49,923 nt of DNA from Chara braunii (Eukaryota; Streptophyta; Charophyceae; Charales; Characeae): assembly GCA_003427395.1 (NCBI GenBank), contig BFEA01000623.1:266079-316001 (forward strand), in the 5' to 3' direction. The notes below the pieces were generated by a model. The model worked only from the letters and a program-made list of their open reading frames with translations, searched no databases and was not told where the DNA came from. Positions within the stretch are counted from its first letter, which is position 1. Every line of letters starts with the position of its first letter. Both the position numbers and the translations under genes were made by a program. Positions 19,640 through 30,059 of the stretch are shown in pieces.

Positions 19640-20430
19640 GGCTGAACTTTCGTTTCGTCCTTCTCCTAGGCGCCTTTGATCGGGTTGTCGCCGATGTAGG
19701 GTTCACATTTCTCTGGGAACATGTCCCCGACTACTACAAGCATCCTTCGTTATGCTTCGGCCACCGCATTTGCAAAACCCATAGGGGTTACCTGCATCTG
19801 CAACTGTCCTACGGGAGTATGCATTACGATCTATGGTTTGTCTCGAGCGTCCAATGGGAGTTGATCGTACCCTGAATACAAGTCTACCAAGGAGTAAATG
19901 CTCCAGCCGGCGTGGGATTCTGCCAACAAGTCGGTTTGCGGTAGCGAACCGGCATCCCAGATGGTCACTGCATTTTTGCAGGTCTTGAATCCATCTTAGC
20001 GTCTTGTTGGGTTTTCGAAAGACTAACCACCTGTTCGCATAAGGAGACGCAGTAGGCTCTGCGACGAAGGAGTTCATTTTTGCTCTTAGTAATTTCGTCA
20101 CTTCCCCAGCTATCGCGAACTCGTAGGCAGGCCCCTTGTCATTCCAGCATTCATGCTCTACTGTGTGGATCCTAACTGGAGGGTTTGGCTTCACATCTAA
20201 CCGCCCTTTTTCGTGGTCGTTAAAGGTGAAGGCTAGGTGAAACTTCTGGCACGTCCGTTTGATTATGAGAGTTTCTTTCTCCGTTAAGAATCCGTTTATT
20301 CCTGGCTTCATAGTGTCAGCCACCTCATCCGGTATCCGATGCCATTCCATTGCTCGTCTCTCTCGGATTATGCGTAGGAGCTCCTCTTCCTTTTCCATAA
20401 CCTCCTCCTTGGATGTTCCTAGTAGGATTG
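19640..20430 (-). pseudogene. Gypsy reverse transcriptase (minus strand, inactive)
   Basis: 20398-19703 holds PPVRIHTVEHECWNDKGPA, ANRWLVFRKPNKTLRWIQDL and, after frame changes, YDQLPLDARDKP and HTPVGQLQMQVTPMGFANA (about 19870-19760). The catalytic YxDD-equivalent is PYIGDNPIKG (about 19710-19680), so the first of the two Asp residues is Gly. The YDQxPL and xxDxxPIKG style places it in a gypsy subgroup distinct from the chromovirus at 41230. Upstream on this strand no protease or gag is present; they are on the plus strand at 13949-15717. Confidence 0.8.
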
Positions 20431-20462
20431 AGACGACTTGGTCTTCTTCCCTATTGGCTTGT

Positions 20463-20600
20463 ACTTCCGAAGGCTCCTTTCCGGGATGTTTCTTCTAAAA
20501 AATGAACAGTCTCGCGGAGCCCTGTATCGCGGAAACAACAAAGGCGACCCCGACCGTTCATTTTTCAGAAGAAAGATCCCGGAGGGGAGCGTTCGGGCTT
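20463..20600. repeat. Imperfect fold-back, arms about 50 bp
   Basis: The core arm 20482-20512 pairs with 20552-20582 at about 28 of 31 positions, and weaker pairing continues outward to about 20463 and 20600. The loop is about 39 bp. It lies immediately upstream of the minus-strand RT region. Confidence 0.75.
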
Positions 20601-20612
20601 GAGAAAGGTCTA

Positions 20613-20707
20613 GCAAGATGACCAGAAAAAAATGCATGTGAAATTGATAGAGCTAGGACTTTAGAAAGGCTTGACAAAATGACCAGAAAGAAATGCGTGT
20701 AAAATTG
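20613..20707 (+). repeat. 61-bp tandem duplication
   Basis: ATGACCAGAAAAAAATGCAT near 20618 recurs with small changes near 20679. Flanking AGGTCTAGCAAG and AGGCTTGACAAA also correspond. Confidence 0.75.
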
Positions 20708-20901
20708 GTCGGGCATAAGATTGAGAAATGGGTGGCAAGAAGCATGGATTGCAGAGCCGATTAGAAGAGGCACTGAGGGTGGCAAATCTCGGGAAGGGGA
20801 CATGGTTTGCACGGGAGGAAAGGCAGATCATACGAGGGCATTAGGGATGGCAAGGCTCGGGGGAGAAGCATGGGCTGCAGGAGGTGTGAGACGAAAAGTT
20901 A

Positions 20902-21111
20902 GATGTACTAAGGGTGATGAATGAGAGAAAAAGGATGATGTACTAAGGGTGATGAATGAGACGAAAAGTTTGATGTACTAAGGGTGATGAACGAGACGAA
21001 AAGTTTGATGTACTAAGGGTGATGATTGAGACGAAACGCTTGATGTACTAAGGGTGATGAATGAGACGAAAGACTTGATGTACTAAGGGTGATGAATGAG
21101 ACAGAAGAAGC
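20902..21111 (+). repeat. 35-bp tandem array, six units
   Basis: Units start GATGTACTAAGGGTGATGA at 20902, 20938, 20972, 21007, 21042 and 21077, each followed by an AYGAGACGAAA-type tail. Confidence 0.95.
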
Positions 21112-21339
21112 TTGAAGAAGCGCCTGAAAGAGAACTTGATGCCCCCACGCACCCCTCTCCGCCCCAAGGAGCGGAGACTAGAAGACACCTTAAGAAAGGA
21201 ACAAGAAATGACAAAAAGGACCCTGGCAAACTACCTAGCTATTACATCCCACCCCCTCTCTCCCATCTATCCCTGGCAAACTACCTACCATGAGGAAAAG
21301 TATCGGGGACCACGTGGGGCTAAGTAAAAAATAAGGGTA
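21112..21339 (+). other. Spacer with internal short repeat, no gene
   Basis: CTGGCAAACTACCTA occurs twice (about 21224 and 21270) around a pyrimidine-rich stretch. Nothing else is recognisable. Confidence 0.4.
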
Positions 21340-22030
21340 TCCGGGACAAAATATTGATGGGACCAGCGGTGGGACAAGTACTGGCGGGACCGCCAGTGGG
21401 ATAAGTACCGGCAGGACCACCAGGCGGGACAAGTATCGAGGACTAGCACGGGACAAGTGGCGGGGACATGAGAAGGCATCAAGAGGAATTGCGGAGTGGC
21501 ATGAGGGAAAAAAAATTAAACCAAGATGCACCGTCAAAATCGAGATCTTGACGGGCAAGAATATTGGCACCACTAGCACAAGCACTAGTGAGAGAAAACG
21601 GGAAGACCAAAAGGATAAGAAAAAGTAAAGAAACATGAAGGAGGCGGCATTAGAGCAATCTGAAAAATCTCGGATTAGCCCCCCCTAAGAGAATGAAGTT
21701 TAAAGAGAGACTGTGTGAAAAATAGGCCTCCGGGAGAAAATCGGAGTATGAGGGGTCAATGTGTGAGAGAAATAGAGGTAAAAGGAGGCTCCCATGGGCA
21801 TGAGGGAGCCACAGTTGCAGTCCGAGATATAACAGACTGCACCATGGGCATAGGGAGGGCCAAAACCAAGAGGAAAGGTCTAGAAAAGGCCTTAACGGCC
21901 ACTTGAGACTTGGCATGCTAGAAAAAAAAAAAAAAAAAAAAAAAAAAAAGGTGGGTGAATAACACAAAAGGAGTGAGAGGGAGTGAGTGAGGTGACCGTT
22001 AGTAGGGACTTATCAGTCCCTACTGTCCAA
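21340..22030 (+). mobile_element. Dispersed repeat B, copy 1
   Basis: This segment corresponds in order to 30060-30715. Both have GGGAC-rich short repeats with CCGGCGGGAC, GAGATCTTGACGG or its variant, ATTAGCACCACTAGTACAA-type sequence, CCGAGATATAAC, a CTAGAAAA...CTTAACRRCCACTT block, an A-rich tract (pure A at about 21920-21949) and a final GTAGGGACT...GTCC hairpin. No coding frame is credible. The two copies flank element II in the same orientation, which suggests LTRs of a host element or parts of one. Confidence 0.6.
22001..22024. repeat. Perfect 10-bp hairpin
   Basis: AGTAGGGACT and AGTCCCTACT are exact complements around a TATC loop. The equivalent place in repeat B2 (about 30688-30705) keeps only a short remnant. 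Confidence 0.85.
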
Positions 22031-22180
22031 AAAGGGAGGGAAGAGAAAAGAAAAGAAAAGAGAAAAAAAGAGAAAAAAAAAAGAAAAGAAACGAGAAAAA
22101 GGCCTTGACGTTAAAAATGGCCACTTGGGGAGATACATCCATGACCAGATACATTCTGGAATATGGCGGTTGCAAAGGAC

Positions 22181-22215
22181 CTTGATTTTCTTTTGATTTT
22201 GCAAAGAAAATCAAG
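22181..22215. repeat. A/T-rich hairpin, 14-bp arms
   Basis: CTTGATTTTCTTTT pairs with CAAAGAAAATCAAG at 13 of 14 positions with a 7-nt loop. Confidence 0.8.
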
Positions 22216-22297
22216 AAAAATTAAGGCCCCATGCAACCGAGATACACAGATTGTATAGGGAAGAGAAACACATGTTTTAGATACATCCAAAGCCAAT

Positions 22298-23079
22298 TGT
22301 AATGAACCCAGTCTGATAGATACTCGGAAGTCGTCAGATATTTGTAGAACCAGTATTTGCAGCAAGGTCTCCAACTCGTGAGGAATTATATCAAACAATA
22401 ACTGAATATCATCAATAAATTATAATGGATGGGAGAACAAACAAAGGAGAGGAAGAGGATTCGCACAATAATCCCTGTTGAACCCTCTCCTTCTTCGGGT
22501 TTCTCCCTTCACCACATCAGCAATGATAATAAGTATACTCCTGATCACACACAGAAGAGGACACAACAGATTTCGAGTGACAACATCAACCTCAGGTGAG
22601 TACCCGATCCCCTATATCCACAAATCCCGATCTTCCTCCTTGAAACCAGTCACCTCATGTAGACAGCATGGACAATGCCACGTCCACAATCGAAACAGGT
22701 GGCATTTGCCACATTATCAATGTAGATCAGTAGCAGCGCCACACAGACCAGAGGCAGCCCTACGTCAATATGCCACGTAGATCAAAGGCAGTGCCACGTA
22801 TACCAGAGGCGGCGCCACATCAGCATGCCACGTAGGCCAGAGGCAGCACCACGTATACCAGAGGCAGCGCCTCATCAGCATGTCACGTAGACCAGAGGCA
22901 GCGCCACATCAGCATGCCACGTAGACTAGAGGCAACGCCACGTATAACAGAGGCAACGCCTCATCAACATGCCACGTCAGCATGGAATGGTGCACTGAAG
23001 AAGCACCAGCATGCCGGCTCCAACTTGTGCCATCGTTCGCAACGCGTGTGCATAACAACATGAAGCCATCAAAGCAACA
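22298..23079 (-). repeat. Element II 3' LTR (left)
   Basis: On the plus strand it begins TGTAATGAAC and ends near CAAAGCAACA, matching the right LTR at 28431-29205 apart from indels. It contains a tandem array (about 22720-22990) of a unit with CCACGTAGACCAGAGGCAGC and GCCTCATCAGCATG. The inner boundary at 23079 is approximate because the adjacent internal DNA is deleted. Confidence 0.85.
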
Positions 23080-23089
23080 ACTTTCTAAA

Positions 23090-23781
23090 TGATGACTTAC
23101 AGTCTTTGTCCCACAATCAGGGCTTTTCTTTTTTCAGTAATCTCCTCATAGGAGCTTTATCAAGGAAACGTAACTGACAAACTTCCTATAATAACTAGCG
23201 AGTCCTAGGAAAGACTTGAGTTCAGTGACAGTCTTAGGTTGAGGCTAATCTTTGATTGTTGTTATTTTCTTCTCTTCAGGGCTTAGTCCTTCTTCATTCA
23301 CTAGGTGCTCTAAGTATAATACTTGAGGCTTAGCGAATTCAAACTTCTTCGGATTCAATATGAAGTTGCCTTCACGAAACTTCTGAAGAACCATCCGTAG
23401 GTGTTTCTCGTGATCCTCCGGTGTCTTACTGTACACTAGGATATCATCGAGATAGACAATTACGAATTGGTCCAACCATTGATGGAACAATTCATTCATG
23501 GACCTTTGAAAGGTCGCAGGGGCGTTAGTCAATCCGAAAGGCATTACGACAAACTCGTAGTGACCATACCTTGTTCGGAAAGCTGTCTTGTGTTGATCTC
23601 CAGGAGCCACCTCGATTTGGTGGTACCCTGACTTGAGATCAATCTTCCTAAAATACCTGCAGCCCTGTAGTTGGTCCAACAAATCATCAATGCGTGGAAG
23701 GGGTTCAACGTTTTTGACAGTGAGAGAATTCAACCCACGATAGTCAATGCATAGTCGAAGTTCACCTTCCCTTTTGGGCAC
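23090..23781 (-). pseudogene. Element II reverse transcriptase (C-terminally truncated)
   Basis: The frame at 23781-23245 encodes the RT palm and fingers: [64 protein letters not shown] and [15 protein letters not shown]. The catalytic LDD is intact. After one stop the same frame continues through TVTELKSFLGLASYYRKFV to about 23110, where it runs into the LTR. RNase H and integrase are absent. This RT is of the common chromovirus-like type with YHQI, unlike the YDQ type at 19640-20430. Confidence 0.9.
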
Positions 23782-25054
23782 AAATAAGACAGGTGCACCA
23801 TAAGGAGATGAGTTGGGTCGTATCCATCCCTTGTCAGTAAGTTCTTGCAGCTATTTTCGTAATTCCTCAAGTTGCCTGGGCGACATACGGTAAATGGGGC
23901 CCTTGGGAATCTTACTTCCGGGAATGATCTCGATTGTGTGCTTGATAGCACGCTCAGTGACTCCCGTCGGTTCAGACTGCAAGTTCTTGTACTCGTCAAG
24001 AAGTTTTTCAATAGAAAGTGGATAGGATGAAGAACACTCACCTACTTGTTTGACAAACACCATCATCACCTCCTTCCTGATCCAACTTATGATACAACTT
24101 TATCACACGCAGTTCGGACTTCTCGTCCTTGAGTATGATCCAACTTATGATCCAACTTCTGGGTCAGCTTCCGCATGCCAAGCCATACCCAGAATTAAGT
24201 CAAAAGGGTAAAATTTTCTCAATTAGGAAGGATATCTTGTGTAAAATCTTTTTACCTTCCTTTGTCATGAAATAGCACTTAACACGATCGACGTATTGAG
24301 AGACAGTGATTGTGCTCTTGTCAACCAGTATAGATGTGATAGGTCTAAGTAAAAAATACCTGCATCCCTGTAGTTGGTCCAACAAATCATCAATGCGTGG
24401 AAGGGGTTCCACATTTTTGACAGTGACAGAATTCAACCCACGATAGCCAATGCATAGTCAAAGTTCACCTTCCCTTTTGGGCACAAATAAGACAGGTGCA
24501 CCATAAGGAGATGAGTTCGGTCGTAGCCATCCCTTGTCAGTAAGTTCTTGCAGCTATTTTCATAATTCCTCAAGTTCCTTGGGCGACATACGGTAAATGG
24601 GACCCTTGGGAATCTCACTTCCGGGAATGATCTCGATTGTGTGCTTGATAGCACGCTCAGTGACTCCCGTCGGTTCAGACTGCAAGTTCTTGTACTCATC
24701 AAGAAGTTTTTCAATAGAAGGTGGATAGGATGAAGAACACTCACCTACTTGTTTGACAAGCATCATCATCACCTCCTTCCTGATCCAACTTATGATACAA
24801 CTTTATCACACGCAGTTCGGACTTCTCGTCCTCGAGTATGATCCAACTTATGATCCAACTTCTGGGTCAGCTTGCGCATGCCAATCCATACCCAGAATTA
24901 AGTCATAAGGGTAAAATTTTCTCAATTAGGAAGGATATCTTGTGTAAAATCTTTTTACCTTCCTTTGTCATGAGATAACACTTAACACGATCGACGTATT
25001 GAGAGACAGTGATTGTGCTCTTGTCAATCAGTATAGACGTGATAGGTCTAGGTA
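23649..25054 (-). repeat. 703-bp tandem duplication across protease-RT
   Basis: 23649-24351 and 24352-25054 are near-identical direct copies; for example CCCTGTAGTTGGTCCAAC starts at 23663 and 24366. Each copy holds the beginning of RT, the region upstream of it and the end of protease. As a result the RT start is fused to protease sequence at the copy junction (minus frame 24436-24200). Confidence 0.9.
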
Positions 25055-25200
25055 AATCCTTTACCTTCATTTCTAGCTGCAGCTTACGGATTGCCTTTTC
25101 TGAGATATAAGATCGCGTCGATCCCGGATCTAACAGGGCACCTAGTCACGTGTCCGCAATCTCAACATCAGCGATCATCAACTCACCCTTAGACTTTGCT
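24560..25200 (-). pseudogene. Element II protease and pre-RT linker
   Basis: Near 25140-25100 the minus strand encodes ALLDPGSTRSYIS, the retropepsin active-site region with Pro where Ser or Thr is usual (DPG instead of DSG). It continues with EKAIRKLQLEMKVKDLPRP and [15 protein letters not shown], ending in a sequence close to LGMDWH. A linker frame with GVTERAIKHTIEI and GPIYRMSP leads into RT. Confidence 0.7.
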
Positions 25201-25399
25201 TTCTTCGCCCGCGAGCTCCGTAGTGCTATCAATTCATTGTCGAGCTCGTCAAGGGAATCGTCTAGTGAGATAGAGCAAAGTACTGTGTAAGGGTGGTCTG
25301 GACGAGCGGAAGAAGAGTCATCCTCTGCCTTGAGAGTCGAAGATAGAAGGGGTTACAGGCGTTTTTCCTTTGTCTTGGTCATAACCCTTCGACTCAGTA

Positions 25400-27465
25400 T
25401 GAGCAGATGCTACTCCGACTGGTTGCTCGCTTTTGGGTTACGGATAAGTGGGCACCAGGCTATCACGTGCCTCACGGTGCCACACTTGAGGCACTGGAGG
25501 TTGTTCATTTTGGACTGCCACTCCTCCCGAGTCATGTTTATCTTTTCCTAGGGTGTCTCGAACACGATGCCGGGATGCTCGGGAAACGAGAGTGGCCTCT
25601 TCTTCTTGTTCCACTGACTTTGGCCTCCCTTGTTGGCCATTACGGCAACGATGTCACCCTTCCCGCACTCACTGTCGCCACTACCTCCTCCTCCCTCAGA
25701 CTCGTCGAGAGGCAACGTTTTTTTTGTCTCATCGTCGAATAACACAAGGATGTGATCCTGATGCTTTTGCCGCCAAAGGACCCGCTTGCCATAACCACCA
25801 ACCGGTCCCGATTTCACTACGGAAGCGTACGCCCCCTTTACCTGAGCGGTCATCTGCTGTCTCTAGAGAGCGAGATCGCAAAATTGTTGATAGTTATACT
25901 TGCCAAACTTCGATTCGGCCACGAGCTGTCCACGGATGGGTTGGGGCAGTGCATGTGAGTAGATATAGAGAACCTGGTTGTCTTGAAGATTCAACCCAGG
26001 TACCTGCAGTAGACGATCTACTTCACGAGACAAGGCATCAACGGAAGTCCAATGCTTTTGGCCTATCGTGGTGAGCTCATCAAAAGCTTTATCAACTGTT
26101 GTTTTGTTGAGAAATCTCTCCTTGATTTTTTGGAGAAACTGCCTTAATGTCAGGGTCTTGGCCCACTCACCTATATCCTCAAAGCCAACAACATTGGCTT
26201 CGGCCAGCACCCATTCCTTGGCCAATCCTCCTAAACAAGACGTGGAGAAAGCGACCTGAGTGTCAGGCTCCACGGGTGTTGTCCCTACGTAAGTCTGTAT
26301 TTCAGCAATCGACAACAAAAAGTTTTCTTCCTTTTTGTTGCTGTGCGTGAATGGCAGTTTCATTTTGACCTTTTCTTTCTTTTTTGGCTTCTCCGCTTTT
26401 TTTACCGGTTCCTCTTTCTTTTCGGTGGGTCTTTTTTTCTTCTTTGCCGATTCCTCATATTCTTTCTTCGAGGTTCCGGGTATGTCTGACGTCTCCTTGT
26501 CGTCTTTCATTGCATCTCTTATCAACTTGTCCTGGGATTCTTTCTTTTCTTTCCCCTTAGCCTCCTCCTCAACTGACACTTTACCGTTCTCTTTCGCTAG
26601 TCTCAACACCGACTCCAATGTGGCAGTGTTATTATCAATCTTTTAGCTCAAGGTGTGCCAAATAGGCCATCAAGTTGTCAAGAACAGATGCAAGATCAGT
26701 TTCTGTTCTTTTAATTTTTGGCTTCTCCGCTTCTTTGACCGGTTCCTCTTTCTTTTCGGTGGGTCCTTCTTTCTTCTTTGCCGGTTCCTCAGATTCTTTC
26801 TTCGAGGTTTCGGGTTTGTCGGACGTCTCCTTGTCTTCTTTCATTGCATCTTTTATCAACTTGTCGTGGGGTTCTTTCTTTTCTTTCCTCTTAGCCTCCT
26901 CCTCAACTGACACTTTACCTTTCTCTTCGCTAGTCTCAACACCGACTCCAATGTGGTGGTGTTGTTATCAATATTTTAGCTCAAGGTGTGCCAGATAGGC
27001 CATCAAGTTGTCAAGAACAGATGCAGGATCAGTTTCTGTTCTTTCAATGTGAAGTTGTTGTCTAATTTCTTCTTCCTTTCTTTCTCGCTGTTCTTTCTCA
27101 ATTTTTATCCTTCGGTACTCATCCATTCTTTTTCTTTTCGTGTTCAATGCTTCTTCCAATTGTATTATGTTTGCGAACATTGTATCCTCATTCAGTTCTG
27201 GCCTTCTTACTTCTTCCCGTCTTTCTTCTTTTACTTCCCGTTCTTCTTTCGGCTCGCCTGCAGCGATCTTCGCCAGCGCCTCGGCGACAGATTGATCAAG
27301 GGTCATTCGGCCCTGATCAATAGTCTGTTGCACCCTTGTACTGGCTTCCATCATCTGAACAGCCGTATCAGCCTCTTTGAGTTCGGTTTCTGCAGCACGC
27401 AGATCAAACTGGTTACGTACAAGCTGTTCAACCGTGGCTCTAGCACCATGCAGCTCATTCAGTAG
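25400..27465 (-). pseudogene. gag: Element II gag with zinc knuckle
   Basis: The minus-strand frames run 27354-26968, 26913-26635, 26618-25863 and 25853-25548. The N-terminus is a Glu/Lys/Arg-rich coiled-coil-like region. Then comes a duplicated Lys/Glu low-complexity block, and then a capsid core with QVAFSTSCLGGLAKEWV, LTLRQFLQKIKERFLNK and YIYSHALPQPIRGQLV. A perfect CX2CX4HX4C knuckle, CLKCGTVRHVIAWC, is at 25493-25452. Several stops and shifts split it. The protein would package element RNA. Confidence 0.8.
26330..26990 (-). repeat. 333-bp in-frame duplication within gag
   Basis: TTTTAGCTCAAGGTGTGCCA at 26641 recurs at 26974, and the flanking Lys/Glu-rich coding blocks correspond on both sides. 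The period is a multiple of three, so the coding frame is preserved in principle. Confidence 0.8.
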
Positions 27466-28410
27466 TTGTTGAAGGCGACCTAACAGTATTTGTCGTCGGT
27501 TTTCAATCTAGGTACGTGTCCGGATTTCACCTTCCTCGTCAACGAAGAAGGTGACAAAGACATGTAGGAAGAAATGAGGAATGTTAGAATGGAGAGACGC
27601 AGAGAGTTCCAAAGGTAAGACATCTTCAGATGTGTTTACCGCACAATAAATAAACAATAATGATTCAATAATAAATTTCATGGTCACACCGGTCCAAATT
27701 TCTTCATCAAGAAATAAACAACAATTTAGGAAACAAAAATAAAATCTTGTTCTTACCTCAGCTGTCTAATCTATGTATGATGACGTTCTACTAAATGTAC
27801 AGGTTCTGCAACCACGGCCAGTGTGATCAAGACAACAACATACTTGTAAGTACACACAACAACCATAGACAATAAACAGGTAAGTAGAAAGCCAACACAA
27901 CCACATGAACAATGGTTAGCTCCTACTGTATTAGCGAACAAATGCTCAGTGTTTGCATGCCACGTGTCACCCTTGGCATGCCAACGCAGCAGCTCTGCCG
28001 CATTAGCGTCAAGGACCAGAACGGTCTTCTAGGAGGGATGCCACGTCAACAATGGAATTTTGCCACACACTCGACACCAGCATACCGCGTCAGCACATCA
28101 ATAGTACGCAGTGATAACACAGGTACGTGCCAAGTCAGACTATGCCTTGCATGCCACATAAACAAGATGCCACGTCAGCGGTACCAATCTCTCTTTATAC
28201 CAGCGCCACATCAGCACATTGCCAACGAAGCTTTTGCCGGCATATTGAAATCTTCAATGTAACCACGGTATCATCTTCAAGGGACAACTGCTCGCACGTG
28301 CAAATATGACCGCGCGCGTTAATGAACGCGTTTCGTTTTGCACATGCGGCACCTCCCACTTACCCGGGTGCCACGTCAGCACCTGACAGTAGACAGCAGA
28401 TTGCGATGAA
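27466..28410 (-). other. Element II leader
   Basis: This is the region between the primer-binding site and gag on the minus strand. It has no credible ORF. The part nearest the LTR (about 27955-28380) repeats TGCCACGTCAGC and variants. Confidence 0.6.
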
Positions 28411-28427
28411 GAGTTGCTCCGATACCA
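28411..28427 (-). promoter_or_regulatory. Element II primer-binding site (initiator-Met tRNA)
   Basis: On the minus strand the sequence 3 nt after the LTR end reads TGGTATCGGAGCAACTC. It differs from the standard plant initiator-Met site TGGTATCAGAGC at one position. Confidence 0.8.
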
Positions 28428-28430
28428 AAT

Positions 28431-29205
28431 TGTAATGAACCAGTCTGACAGATACTCAGAAGTCGTCAGATACCTGTAGAATCAGTATTTCCAACTCATG
28501 AAAAAATATATCAAACAGTAAATATGATTAATAGAATAAAATGGAGGGGAGAATAGACAAAGGAGAGGAAGAAGATTCGCAAAATAATCCCTGTTCAACC
28601 CTCTCCTTTTCCAGGCTTCTCCCTTCACCACATCAACAATGATAATAATAATATTCCTCATCACACATAGAAGTGCCACGTGGCACTTTATCTCATGAAG
28701 ACCCTGAAGACACAACAGATTTCTAGTGACGACATCAACCTAAGGTGAGTACCCGATCCCCTATATCCACAGATCCCAATGTAGACCAGTAGCAATCGAA
28801 ACAGGTGGCATTTGCCACATCATCGATGTAGACCACAGTAGCAGCGCCACATAAATCAGAGGCAGCCCCACGCCACGTATAGCATAGGCAGCGCCACATC
28901 AACATGTCACGTAGGTCAGAGGCAGCGCCATGTACACCAGAGGCAACGCCTCATCATCATGCCTCGTAGACCAGAGGCAGCGCCACGTATACCAGAGGCA
29001 ACGCCACATCAGCATGCCACGTAGACCAGAGGCAGCGCCACATATACCTGAGGCAGCGCCTCATCAGCATGCCACGTCAACATGGAATGGTGCATCGAAG
29101 AAGCACCAATATGCCACCTCCACCTTGTGCCGTCGTCTGCAACGCGTGTGCACAACCAGCATGAAGCCAGCGTTGTGTCAAAGTCGAGCCAACGTCAAAG
29201 CAGCA
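28431..29205 (-). repeat. Element II 5' LTR (right)
   Basis: On the plus strand it begins TGTAATGAAC next to the primer-binding site and ends near CAAAGCAGCA. It matches the left LTR, with an insertion near 28675-28705 containing GTGCCACGTGGCAC (a perfect 14-bp palindrome with a G-box core) and another of about 25 bp near the outer end. It contains the same CCACGTA/AGGCAGCGCC tandem array (about 28850-29080). Confidence 0.85.
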
Positions 29206-29560
29206 TAGCAAGATTGAATGTTTGACTCACTCGAGGTCAGCCTTAAATAGCAGTCGTCGAGGCTCTTTGGCCTCGGATGCCTTTCCCACAGTCGTTCAGA
29301 TTGACTCCCAGCTGAGGGTCCGGATTGTACAGGTGTAGACTTCTCCCTTGGTCCTGATGCTATCTGGGTACCTGTATACAAACAAGTGTGTGTGCTTGAC
29401 CAACGACCTGGGCTAGGTACCTTTGGACTTTGACTGTTGGAATTTTCGACCGTTGACCAAAGTCAACTACCTCACGTCCAGACCCTGAGTCCTTATGTGG
29501 GGTAGTGTGCCCCTGTTCAGGTTTACCCTCAGTTTTCACGAGACATATGGCATGGGTTAT
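29206..29560 (+). other. No supported gene
   Basis: Between element II and the repeat below I see only short frames. It may be the host DNA of the element II insertion. Confidence 0.35.
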
Positions 29561-29860
29561 TGCACAATATTGAGCCCGAATGTACTTGAAAGTTGGTCGT
29601 TTCTTTTTACTTCAGTTTTGGGCCAATTGTGGGGCAATGGGGCTAGGAAATTGACCCTTATCACAATCCGAGTTACGACGGACTGCATGGGGAAGGGAAA
29701 ATACATGTTTTTGGTGCATTTGGAGCCAATATTGAACCCGGATGCACTTGAAAATTGAGCACTTCTTTTTCTTTCAATTTGGGGCAAGTTGTGGGGCTGT
29801 GGGACTAGGGAAATGACCACAAGTGCAGTCCGAGAAATAACGGACTGCATAAGGATGCCT
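29561..29860 (+). repeat. Imperfect tandem duplication, about 160-175-bp unit
   Basis: Both units run TATTGARCCCGRATG, ACTTGAAARTTG, a T-rich stretch, TTGTGGGGC, then a CCGAG...CGGACTGCAT block. The second unit ends with a perfect stem GCAGTCCG/CGGACTGC (29824-29848), and the first has a variant of it. Confidence 0.75.
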
Positions 29861-30059
29861 AGGCCAAGGGAAAATGAGTCGTGGTAAGCCCAAAAGGCTA
29901 GAAAAGAGTGACTTCGGCATGAGGCAAATAGAGACGGTAAACGACAATCGTGAGATGAGGATCTCGTGGCGGAGAATAATCGGCGCACATGAGGAGGGGA
30001 TATTGGAACTGACAGGGACCAGCCAGGGGCGAAATGGGCCGAAATATAAACAATCGAAA

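Larger units (their letters stand above)
22298..29205 (-). mobile_element. Element II: Ty3/gypsy LTR retrotransposon, minus strand
   Basis: Two similar LTRs of about 780 bp bound an internal region read on the minus strand in the order primer-binding site, leader, gag, protease, RT. RNase H beyond its first residues and all of integrase are missing before the left LTR. A 703-bp tandem duplication lies across the protease-RT junction. I could not find a matching 5-bp target-site duplication: the flanks are CCAAT on the left and TAGCA on the right. It is non-autonomous at best. Confidence 0.85.

Noticed and set aside
22298-29205. Clear 5-bp target-site duplication for element II
   Set aside because: The flanking 5-mers (CCAAT and TAGCA) do not match. 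The outer boundaries may be altered.
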